Shown: positions 23,004-32,640 of the stretch, in pieces
How the letters are laid out: the number at the start of each line of letters is the position of its first letter
How positions within the stretch are numbered: the first letter of the stretch is position 1
NCBI GenBank assembly: GCA_001179505.1
Contig: CDMY01000149.1
Location: 141,279-181,415, forward strand
Origin: Vitrella brassicaformis
Taxonomy: Eukaryota; Sar; Vitrellaceae
DNA length: 40,137 nt
Reading direction: 5' to 3'
Program-made: the position numbers and the translations under genes
The notes under the pieces: generated by a model
Database searches by the model: none
Seen by the model: the letters and a program-made list of their open reading frames with translations, nothing else
Told to the model about the DNA's origin: nothing

Positions 23004-26000
23004 ATGAGCATGGTGGACAGCCTCCGCATCTGGGTGCGAGGCGAAGTGTTTGACCACGGCCTGCTGCACACGCCCTCCCGCGCGTCCGCCAGCTGGACAT
23101 CCGCACAGATATTCGACTTCCTCGGCAAGCTCAGCCTCACCAGCCCCTCCACCTCAACATGCGTCACGCGCCAGCAGTGGATCCAATTCATCAGGGACCG
23201 CTCCACCGGGCCCCTCCCTCTCTCCGATCAGGAGGCACTCGCATACTGGGGCGTCTTCAGCGCCCTCACCGACACCATCATGCCCATGGCGAGCGGCGGC
23301 GGCACCGGCGGCGAGTCGGTGTCGAGCTTCAGCCCCGCCACGTCGTCGAGCCACAAGCGGAGCGATGTGGCCAACGCCACGCCGCTGAGCGAGGCGGGCA
23401 TGGCCCCGTCCAGCCCGTCGGGCATGTCTGGGAGCGGCATCGGGATCCCCACCGACTGCTCCGCGCCCTTCATCGACATCCGCGTGCTAGGCGTGCTGCT
23501 GTACCTCCAGACCTACACGCCCAGCCGGTACCGCGCTTTCAACCTCAAAAGCGAGATCGACTGGCCCGACAAGGACAGGGTGTCCAGGTCGATGGACAGC
23601 CTCACGGCGCCCGGGTCGCAGGGGCAACACCCCCTCAACTCGCCAAGGTCAAGCGCATCGTCACCCAGGTAGGTGTGTTTGGGTCTGGCCAGGCTGGGGA
23701 GGGGGAGTCAAGGAGGGAGGAGTGCTCTGATATATGTGTGTGTGTGTGTGTGTATGTGTGTGCATTGCGGCGTGAATGCAGGGCTCAGATAACGACCAAG
23801 ACGTACAGGCGCGACAACAACCACATAGTCGACTTCGTCAGGAACAACACCGAGGTCAGCAGACAGGCACCCAGCATGACCCTGTCCTCTTGTCCAGCAG
23901 TTTGTCGTCTGCCTGTCGATCGGTCGGCCTGTCGGTGTGTGTGCAGCCGCTTCTACAGCTGGTGAGCAGGTGCTACGGGAAGGATCAGGCGCTGGACGAA
24001 ATCGCGTGCGACGACCTGAACCAACTCGCCATCCTCATCGCCACGTACTTGCACACGACAATCAGACCTTTGTGCCATCCATCCATCCATCCATGTGTGT
24101 GTGTGTCATTACAAAACATATATATCAGTGGTGAGCGGCCGCTGGGGAGTGCTTTGCTCGAGGGGCAGGGGGGCGGCAGCAGCCCCACGGATGCCCTCCC
24201 CATACAACACATCAAGGTGTGCATGTCAGGGGGTATCCGTGTGTGTGGGTGTGAAAGCCACCAATCCCACCTCTCTGTCTGTCTGTCTGTCTGTCTGTCT
24301 GTGTGTGTGTGTGTGACGCAGAAGCTGATTCGCGAGCGTCTGGTGTGGAATTGGGAGGAGTACCCGAGCCTCACCGGACCTGACAAGGCCACCTCACTCT
24401 CCTCTTCCTCGCTCGCCAAGGTCGGTGCGTCGGTGGATGTGGGGGCGGGGATGACGTGTGTTTATGGTGTGCGGCACTCATGGTTGTGCGGTCAGGCCAT
24501 CAGGGCGGGGGGGTCGATGATCGTTGGGGTGAGCAAGGCGTGCATCATCCGAGAACAGGTGGGTGAGTGACACAGATAGATGAGGGGAGGGAGGGAGGCA
24601 TGGGAAGGGAAGGGAAGGGAAGGAAAGACACGGATGCCTCGTCTCATGCAGAGCGAGCTGAACGGTGCGGATTCGGTGCACATCTTCCAGTGCACCGACT
24701 GCACCATCTACATCACAGCAAGGTAGGCAGGCAGGCACCTGTCTGGGTGGACCATCCATCCATCCATCAGATGGCTGATTCTTGCGTGTGTGGCGTGTGC
24801 TGTCTGTCGTGGTGTGTGCAGGGTGCGGTTCGTGTATGTGGGGTCGTGCGAGGGCTGCCAGCTGGTGCTGTGTGCGGTGTCGTCGCTGTGCTCCATCAAC
24901 AACTCGGAGCGCCTGCAGGTCCACACCATCGCCAAGGCCATCAAGTCAGTCAGTCCGGCCTGCGTGCCACTCGCCCCTCCATCTGCCTGTCTTTGTCGCG
25001 TGTGGATGTTTGCAGGCTAGAGAACGTGACTGACACGACTCTCTACTGCTACTGCCGGCTGCGGCCCATCCTTACTGGCGACACACGAGCCATCGAACTA
25101 GCACCCAGCAACAGTGAGCACACCCCTCGCCCACAGACACCTGCACCCACACCCACATCCTTCATCCTTCATCCCTCCCTCCCTCCCTGCTGTCTTCCAG
25201 TTGTGTACAGCCGTCTCGACACCCTCCTTGAGGGCTCCACGCTGCGGTACGACGAGGAGTGCGTCGACCTCTTCGCCCACCCCATCTGCTGCGCCCCCAA
25301 CCTCGCCAACACACACGCTTCCCTCAACCAACCACAGCTGTCGCGCACTCTCCATGCCCATGCACTGCGCGCCGGGCTGCATGGCCATGGTGCGGGTAGC
25401 GGGGGCGGCCCAGAGCCCACGAGCCCCGACGCGCTGAGCCAGACATTCCCCCCGCGACTGCTGGGGGATCTGGGGCGGTCGGCGTCGGTTGTGGATGGGG
25501 ATGAGGACGCCGGGCTGACCTATCGGCTGGTGCACCCTGACAAGTTCCAGGTATGCATGGCGGGTGAGTGAGTGGATCGGTGGGTCGGGGGGTGGGCTGG
25601 TTCATGGTACTGTGTTTGCGGGTGCGGTTCCTGTCTGTGTGTCATGCTGCAGGCTCTGGTGGTGCCTGATCGTCGGTGCAGCCCCGGTCGCCGGCCAGCG
25701 TCGCAGCCCCAATCCCCCACACACGTCCCACCCACAGCAGCAGCAGCAGCAGCATCACCACCAGCTGCAGCAGCAGCAGCAGCAGCAGGAGCACCCACCA
25801 GCTCAGCCCTCCCCCGGTCGCCTACGCCCACATCCGGCACCGCCAGCAGCAGCAGCAAGGAGAGGGAGAGGGACGAGGGGGGCCCGGGCGGTGGAGGTGG
25901 TATTGGTGTGGGTGTGTCGTCGAGGCAGCGGCTGGTGCTGCCGGAGGTGTATGCCGCGGCCCTGCAGCAGAGGATAGAGACGGTAAGTGGCATGGCTGGT

Positions 26001-26476
26001 GCTTTAAATAGTGCGCCGATCGACGGCCTTGTGTGTGTGTGTGTGTGTGTGTGTGGACGTGTGCAGGTGAAGGAGCTGCAGGAGTCTATCGGCCAGCTGC
26101 CCGAGGGGCCGCGGCAAGCCCTGAACAAATACATACAGGGACACTTCAGGTAAGCAAGCGGAGCCAAGTCGACCACACACACACACCCAGACAGACAAAC
26201 AGGCAGACAGACAGACAGCCAGTACCTTGCTGTCCATGTGTGTGCAGGGATTGGCTGCAGAAGACAGGTCGTCAGAAGCACATCATGGATCTGATGAAGA
26301 TGGTGGACAGCGACGCGTCAGGGCGGCAGGCCGGCGTGTCCCCACAGAGCAGCGGCTCCATCAACCCTCCCCCCCTCTCCCTCACACCCCCGCCCCTCTC
26401 GTCAGCAAACGGGTCCGCATCGCCGCCCCAGCCTCTCAGCGACGATGGCAGCCCTCTGGCCGTCAGGCGATTATAG
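23004..26476 (+). CDS. TBCCD1: TBCC domain-containing protein 1 (13 exons, 789 aa)
   Basis: Centriole/centrosome-associated relative of tubulin cofactor C and RP2; in other organisms it affects centrosome and Golgi positioning and centriole number. Exons: 23004-23668, 23782-23854, 23947-24044, 24129-24216, 24322-24420, 24496-24558, 24652-24722, 24822-24944, 25016-25113, 25201-25550, 25653-25982, 26067-26149, 26248-26476. The N-terminal part starts MSMVDSLRIWVRGEVFDHG. The C-CAP/TBCC beta-helix lies at about 342-500: GGSMIVGVSKACI, DSVHIFQCTDCTIYI, RFVYVGSCEGCQ, ENVTDTTLYCYCRLRPIL, with the regularly spaced Cys/Asp turns of this fold. After it come a Pro/Ala-rich region with Ala runs written by CAG microsatellites and a helical tail. 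At 789 residues it is longer than animal TBCCD1 (about 560), mainly through low-complexity insertions. Confidence 0.9.
24272..24315 (+). repeat. (CTGT)n-(GT)n microsatellite in TBCCD1 intron 4
   Basis: Seven or more CTGT units pass into a GT run that stops seven bases before the CAG acceptor of exon 5 (24322). Confidence 0.9.
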
Positions 26477-27381
26477 CCATCCAGCCATCCATCCATCCAT
26501 CTGTCGATGATGCTGTGGTCGTGTGCTGCTGTCCTGCGGTCGTCTGGGTGTCTGTCTGGGTGGTTTAATGCAATGAATGCAGCCAAGCCAGCAGAGAGGA
26601 AGAGACAAAGGAGCGTTGGCTCAGCCTGGCTTGGCTTGGCCCGGGTTGGTTGTTTTTTGTCCCTTGGTACCTCCCTTGTTGGGTTAACGTTGGTTGCGTG
26701 GTGAAAGGGTGGTTGGTTGGTCGCTCCATAATTACGTAAAAACCGTACGTAACGTAATTACATACATGCCTACATAATGTTACACTCCATTTCATTCATT
26801 GCATTGCATATAGATGTGTGTGTGGGTCGGAGGGGGGGGAGGGGGGTGTTGGTTCCTTCCTACGTGACCCCATCTATATGTGTGAGTGCATCCCACAGGA
26901 TTATTGTTGAGGTTAGAAGGGCAGGAGAATGACGGACGAGTGAGAATGAGCATAGCTATTGGTGGCTCAATGGCCCGGTTGGTGGATGGATGGATGGATG
27001 GATGGCGTGCTCTCCTGCCTCCCGCAGACGGACAGACGGACATATGGACAGACAGAGAGACGGGCAGTGACGGTTGGTATCTCTCAGCTCCCTCTTGTTT
27101 GCGTGTGTCAGTGTGCCTCTATCAAGTGGTGTCGCTATCTATTATGTGTGTGTCTCTCTCTCTGTGTGTGTGGTGTTTCTACGTCTCATGGCCGCTCACT
27201 GGCTTGCTGTGCGACTGTCTGTCTGATCGACACTGACTGTGCAGCTTTATATTTGTGACCATCTTCATCCCCCCCTCCCTCCCTCCCGCTCCGCGCACAC
27301 ACTGACGCACACCATACAGGGCCTCGATAAGCACAGCACAGCATAGCAAAGGGTGGATGCGTCTGTGATGTGATGATTCCT
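26477..27381. other. intergenic region with two convergent gene ends
   Basis: No supported exon. It lies between the stop of TBCCD1 (plus) and the stop of the SAM/PG-rich protein gene (minus). An AT-rich stretch with several TACGTAA/TTACGTA motifs lies at 26727-26762. (GGAT)n is at about 26983-27005 and GT-rich DNA at about 27140-27175. Confidence 0.6.
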
Positions 27382-29639
27382 TCATCTGAGGTTGCTCAGA
27401 TAACACCAGCGAGCAAAGTAGCTCTGCGGGCCGGGCGACCGATCGTAAACCTGCACCCACACGCACACACACACACACCCATCCATCCGTGACCCCACAC
27501 ACACATACGTACGGTGCACACACACATCCATGCAGCTACGCAATAAATACCTGAGCATGCTCGGTGATGACGCGCTTCCCCCTAGGCATCACGCCTCCCA
27601 ACACCTGATTGATGGACAGACAGCCAAACAGGTCCATGCAACATACAAGACACAGCACAGCACAGCAGCCCCCNNNNNNNNNNNNNNNNNNNNNNNNNNN
27701 NNNNNNNNNNNNNNNNNNNNNNNNNNNNNNNNNNNNNNNNNNNNNNNNNNNNNNNNNNNNNNNNNNNNNNNNNNNNNNNNNNNNNNNNNNNNNNNNNNNN
27801 NNNNNNNNNNNNNNNNNNNNNNNNNNNNNNNNNNNNNNNNNNNNNNNNNNNNNNNNNNNNNNNNNNNNNNNNNNNNNNNNNNNNNNNNNNNNNNNNNNNN
27901 NNNNNNNNNNNNNNNNNNNNNNNNNNNNNNNNNNNNNNNNNNNNNNNNNNNNNNNNNNNNNNNNNNNNNNNNNCAGCAGCCCCCCCCCCCCCCGTCCCAC
28001 CCACCCCACCTTTCGGCTCCTGGCCGGGAGGTAGATGGGGCCAGGAGAGCAGTCCCTTCTCTCACCGGGCCCATCTCGCCCCGATGAACCGATGAACGCC
28101 GCCGGGCCGCCGGGCAGAGCCGTCACCTGCACACATCCATCCCATCCATCCATGAGACAGACAGAGCCGTAAAATGTATACATGGGACGGATGTTGGCCA
28201 ATACATACTGCAGATACCGTACCGGGCGGTAGTTGACATGATATGTGGCAGGCCCAGGGCGGCCCGGCACCTCATCGTTATAGAACCGCCGACGCGCCTG
28301 CACACAAAGGACAAACAAACTCCACTGAAGACGTCCGGGCAGGCAGGCAGGCAGACAGGTATGGATGGATGGATGGATTCAAGTACCGCACCCGGGACCA
28401 GCTGCCTCTGAGAGAGAATGACGGCGAGTCCAGGCCAAAGGTGCTGTCGACTGCCCCAGGTGTGACGCCCCGCGTGAGGTAGCGCGAGCAACGCGTGTGC
28501 GCCATCGTGTTGTCCTCTTCACGCTGCACCCATTGCATTGCAGCAGACAGAGACACAGAGACTTTGTCATGGTCTCGCCTCCCTTCTCTTGTTTTTTCCT
28601 CTCGCCCACCCGTACCCAGCAGCTGTGAGCAAAGTGCCTCGTTTCATCGTCACGTCTCCTGCTCACGCTCACACGCGACACGCATGGCCTGTCTGCCCTT
28701 CGTGGAGGTGCCTGGCTCATCTCTACACGCGCCCTCTGCACCCCAAACAGAAGGCAACGTTTGCAATGGCCACGAGAGAGAATTAATGATTCCTCAATGC
28801 GTACGTACCTCATCCATATGGTATGCCTGACCCATAACGTCCTTCAGAGCCCTCCCGGCCACCTTTCTCCTGTCCCTCACAGCGGTGGCTCCCGCTGCCG
28901 TCTGCGGCGAGGTCAATGCGGCGTTGCACGTCTGCGACCTGTCCGGCCTCAGCACCAGCAGCTTATCGAGTTCGGGGGATGGGACGTACGCCCTGCACGC
29001 TGCCGACAGAGTGCCGTACACAGAAGAGGGAGGCGGCCCGGCTACCCGGCCGTTGAGCCGCGCCGACCTCCCACCAATGACGACAGCCCGAGCCTCAGGA
29101 GCCTCGCCTTGGTCGACTGGAGCTGCTGGTGTGACAAGGGTGTCCTGTGGTGACTGTGGTGGGCCAGGCCCTGGCGGTGTCACTGGATGGCCAGCTCGCA
29201 TCTGGATGACGAGTGGCTGCGGCTCGTTGTAAGTGTGCGACTCCCATGTGTGGCCATCGTTCCCGCTCGGCATCTGGGGGACGGTAGCTGAGACGCCGGA
29301 TGGCTCCTCATATTGCTGCTGCTGGTGCTGTCGAAGGAGACCGAGGTACGCCAAGATCTTCTTTCTGCAAAGCACCATTCGAATCAGCGCCATGGCATGC
29401 CATGCACCACAGGAAGGAGGATACGATCACACAGTACCTGTGTACCTGTGTATGTTGTTGTGGATCCCCAGGAAGGACAAATCCTCCTCTGACAGCCCCA
29501 GCAAGGTGGGTCCATCCGCCTCGTTTTGAAGGAAGAGCTGCCCGTACGGCGGCTGCATGCCGAGGGAGTCAATCCAGGCCGCGACGTCCTCAGAGCTCCA
29601 CTCCAAGACATCGGCAGGAGGCTGAGGAATCGACGACAT
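27382..29639 (-). CDS. SAM-domain protein with PG-rich (SHIPPO/STPGR-type) repeats, interrupted by an assembly gap
   Basis: Visible exons (high to low): 29639-29446, 29364-28809, 28523-28392, 28297-28223, 28126-28010, then a 300-N gap, 27604-27551 and 27450-27382. Without exons hidden in the gap this gives 398 residues, and the phase (0 on both sides) is compatible with none missing. Residues about 10-75 form a sterile alpha motif: VLEWSSEDVAAWIDSLGM, DGPTLLGLSEEDLSFLGI, then HRKKILAYLGLL. The C-terminal half has several short Pro-Gly-Pro motifs followed by an aromatic residue (PGRPGPATYHV, SPGPIYLPAR, SPGPQSYFAR), as in sperm-tail PG-rich repeat proteins that bind microtubules. A cytoskeletal or axonemal role is inferred. 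The start is the first ATG; an upstream frame extension has only a TTG. Confidence 0.75.
27674..27973. other. assembly gap (300 N)
   Basis: Exactly 300 undetermined bases lie inside an intron (or hide exons) of the SAM/PG-rich gene. Both flanks read CAGCAG followed by a C run (5 Cs on the left, 14 on the right), which suggests that two contigs ended in the same poly-C tract. Confidence 0.98.
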
Positions 29640-30012
29640 GCCTGTTGTTGAGTGGGGGCCCGAGACGGCTGCATGCAACGCACCCCCATCTCCAAATCAC
29701 CAGCCACCTGACAGAGTCCCGCATGCTTGAAGTGAGCTTCAAGGCGGAGAGGGAGATCTTTCCAATACGGAAGGCACATGTGCGATTGGCCAACAGAGCC
29801 GTCGGTCTTTACATGGATTCATCCTCATCCATAATGGCATACCCACGCACACACGGAGACATCGGCAACATCGCCAACATGGGTCTTGAAACGGATGGAT
29901 GCGTTGCACATGATGGATGAAGGACACAAACAACAACATCGACCCACACACACTGCAGGCATACTCTCTGCCTGCACCGCACCCACTCACTCACATCACA
30001 CCCATCCATCCG
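29640..30012. other. intergenic region between two same-strand genes
   Basis: This stretch holds the 3' flank of the PH-like gene (stop 30013-30015, minus strand) and the promoter and leader of the SAM/PG-rich gene (ATG at 29639). No exon is visible. Confidence 0.5.
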
Positions 30013-31182
30013 CTATTGCTGCCCTCTGAATATCGTCCCCTTCTCGGCATTCTCCTGGACAAACTTGAGCACTTCGGTGAAATTCGGCACCGACCTGGCA
30101 ACACATGACAACACACCACACCACACCACAAGAACTCTACAGCTGCAACCAGCCCTCGGTGGCCGCAGTGTGCCTTGACTGACCGTATTTCCAGTTTGGA
30201 TCCGTCCTTGAGCAGAATGTTGAGGTCGCCCACATCCGCCACGCCAAACCCGCGGCGCACAGACCTGGGAGATCGACACACACACGAAAGCACCCACGGC
30301 ATGAGGCTTGAGCGGTGCGGTACACTGTGGTTGCGTGCGTGAGTGGGCCCACGTGATGGAGTCGATCTCCGGGTAGATGACCTCGGTCTCGTCGTTGCCA
30401 CCTATGCCGCTCGTCACGCGGATCCGGCGGCTCGTGAACTCATACCTGACGCATTCATACCACGTGCCAGCCAGAGCCATGTTCTGTGTGTGGCGTGTGT
30501 GCGTGTTGTCATTTCTCGCGTTGCCTGCCTTACTTGACCCAGATCTGCCTTGCGACGGCCCCAGCAAACGGGATGATCCTGATAGCAGAAGGGGGAAGAA
30601 ATTGGTGTGCCATGCCATGTGTGTGCGCCGTGCCATTCATTCGCACCCGAGGACGGTAAGCACGGAAATGGCGGGAATGACCACCTCAGTCCACGAGGGC
30701 TTTGTGGTCATAAAGGCGGTCTCGGCCTCGAGCCTGGGCCCCTTCTCCTGGTCCTTCTTGACCTGCCGCTGCTTCTGCACCTGAGCCCTCTCCTGCAGCT
30801 TAGCCAAGCGACTCTTCTTCCGCTTCTTGCTGTCCTCCACGCCAGCAGATTTATCCTTCCAAGAGTCGTCCTTCGCCGCCCTCTCATCGCCTTCACTGCT
30901 GTCTGCTGCATCTTCTGTCACGGCCACAGCGGTGCTGCTGCTGCTGCTGCCCTGAACGCTCTCAGCTGCAGCCGCAAGCAGTGGAGATGCGGCCGGGCTG
31001 TGTCTGCAGAGGAGGGTGATGGACTCATCTGTGAGCAAGGACACGCATGGGCCGTCCGGGGGAGGGGGAGCGGCGGGCAGGCGTCGTATGGAGCCGCCTC
31101 TCTGGAGCGGGACGACGAAGGAAAGAGCCGAATTGATGCAAGAGAGGAAGATCAACAAATCGACGATGCACCGCGATAGCAT
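30013..31182 (-). CDS. plastid-targeted membrane protein with PH-like domain (5 exons, 278 aa)
   Basis: Exons (high to low): 31182-30647, 30578-30534, 30445-30353, 30264-30184, 30094-30013; all phases close. The N-terminus is a signal peptide (LLIFLSCINSALS) followed at once by Phe22 and a basic, Pro-rich stretch, the bipartite signal for complex red plastids. Residues about 60-150 are Ser/Ala-rich then Lys/Arg/Gln-rich (a charged helix). A hydrophobic segment (about 165-190, VIPAISVLTVLGIIPFAG) precedes a bacterial-type PH-like domain: WVKYEFTSRRIRVTSG, TEVIYPEIDSIT, GDLNILLKDGSKLEIRSV. This layout resembles a plastid protein conserved in plants and algae; its exact role is not known to me. 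The start is the first ATG (an upstream frame extension begins with TTG). It shares a short promoter with the plastid gene at 31284. Confidence 0.82.
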
Positions 31183-31283
31183 GCTGCTGATGATAACTGC
31201 ATTCGGCAAAGATCTGCCAGCTCCTTCAAGCTCGCATTTCCGGCTTCCCCTCCGCAGCCTTCAGTTTCCCTTTCTCTGGCGAG
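31183..31283. promoter_or_regulatory. 101-bp bidirectional promoter of two plastid-protein genes
   Basis: Only 101 bases separate the ATG at 31180-31182 (minus) from the ATG at 31284 (plus). Both products carry plastid-type bipartite leaders, so co-regulation is plausible. CTTTCTCTGGCGA-type pyrimidine-rich DNA lies next to the plus-strand start. No TATA box is visible. Confidence 0.6.
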
Positions 31284-32541
31284 ATGGAGTCAGCAAGGCC
31301 ATTGCAACCGCAATCTTCAAAGATCTGCGTCATCGCTGCAGCGGTTTCTCTTGTCTTCGCCTCGCTCGCCCATGCATTCATCCCCTCTACTCCCACCTCC
31401 CCCCTCTACCCGCTGCCCTCCCTCCCCCACACACACTCGAGGCGCTTCCGCCCCGTGGCTCTCCCCCACAGCCAGGTACCCTCCACACACACAGCCCCTT
31501 CCCGGCCAGCCGAGGAGGTGCATCCGATAGAGGTGGAGGCCTGGGGGTCAGAGCCCGACCAGATCGACGACATGGACGACGAGTTCCGGGAGATCCTGGA
31601 CAGGACCGAGGCCGCCGAGCGGCAGCTGCCTGAGGCCGAGGACAAGTACGCCAATGAGGCCTACGACGAGCTGATAGAGCGGGTGGCGGCGACGCCTGAC
31701 CATGAGCTGGAGGTGGTGGCCAGCGCCAACTTCCAGTACCTGTGGCGGGAGGACTGGTACCTGCGGGTGTGCGAGTACACTCGGCTGTTCGAGAGGGACA
31801 AGAAGGAGGCCTTTGTACGCAAGGCCAACAAGGTGTGGAGTCTCGTGTCCGCAATGCTCGCTGAAGCCCTCGAACCCGAAGACAACGTCAAACAGGTCAA
31901 TCGCTAGGGAGCTGTGGACCATCCTCTGTTCCCTTTGCTCGTATGTGCGTGTGTGTCATGTTTGTCAGGTGGTGTCAGCCATCCTCAAGGAGACGCTGGT
32001 GGGGCTGGGTGAGTTCCCCCCTCTCCCTTTGGACCCACCAGCTGACCGCCGGCTCCGCAGCTACGTGCAGCGCAATGTGGGCCGCATGAACGAGCCCTTC
32101 ATCGAGATACTCGTCAAGTGGATCACACGGGCCGCCACACACAATACCGAAGGCGACGAGCGCAAGGTACAGCTGCTTCAGCGTGTGCTGCGGCAGTGGG
32201 CGGCGGAGGCGACGATGGAGACGGTCGACAAGCTCGTGTCGGCTGACCCCTACGGCCTGCCGGCCACGAGCGGCGTCAGCAGAGTCATCCGATGGCTCAC
32301 AGACAGGGACCTGGTTGATCGACGGAGAGGGGCAGAGGGAGTGGAGGAAAGTAGTGTGTTGGATGGGGTCAAGGCGGACGAGGTTGAGAGGGCGCTGCAG
32401 GTGCTGCAGAGCAACCTGACGCTGAGGTACCGGCTGGGGTCGGTTGCGCAGAAGGTGCACTCGGAGTATGTCAGAGAGCTTATGGGGGCCGTCAGGCAGA
32501 CAGTCGGCGAGGCTACGGGTATCCAAGAGACTGCTGCATGA
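31284..32541 (+). CDS. plastid-targeted protein of unknown function (2 exons, 394 aa)
   Basis: Exons are 31284-31895 and 31969-32541, joined in phase 0 (donor GTCAAT is weak, acceptor TTGTCAG is good; the intron has an in-frame stop). Residues 14-31 are a signal peptide (VIAAAVSLVFASLAHA) with Phe32 at +1, then a Ser/Thr/Pro/Arg-rich transit peptide to about 85. The mature part is acidic at first, then mostly helical: NFQYLWREDWYLRVCEYTRL, VSAILKETLVGLGEF, RSYVQRNVGRMNEPFIEIL, and a final helical region rich in Val/Leu/Arg. I do not recognise the family. Its promoter is shared with the PH-like plastid gene, and its stop lies 99 bases from the stop of the convergent next gene. Confidence 0.82.
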
Positions 32542-32640
32542 GCCCGTATATATGGGTGTGTGAGTGCGTGACTCGATGGACGCATCAACACGACCTTCAC
32601 AGAGGTCACAGGCACACTCACACGGCCACGCACTCGCAAG

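Noticed and set aside
24272-24315. CRISPR-like array of short repeats
   Set aside because: This is a plain tetranucleotide microsatellite without spacers, in a eukaryotic intron.
25572-26153. Long plus-strand frame that reads through the intron between TBCCD1 exons 11 and 12
   Set aside because: The TG-rich segment 25983-26066 has GTAAGT and GTGCAG ends and codes only Val/Cys repeats, so it is an intron.
29637-29678. N-terminal extension of the SAM protein
   Set aside because: The upstream frame begins with TTG, not ATG; the first ATG is at 29637-29639.
31183-31209. N-terminal extension of the PH-like plastid protein
   Set aside because: It begins with TTG; the ATG at 31180-31182 directly starts a good signal peptide.
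32009-32060. A GTGAG...GCAG intron inside exon 2 of the plastid protein at 31284
   Set aside because: Removing it shifts the frame, whereas reading through keeps a long, good frame.
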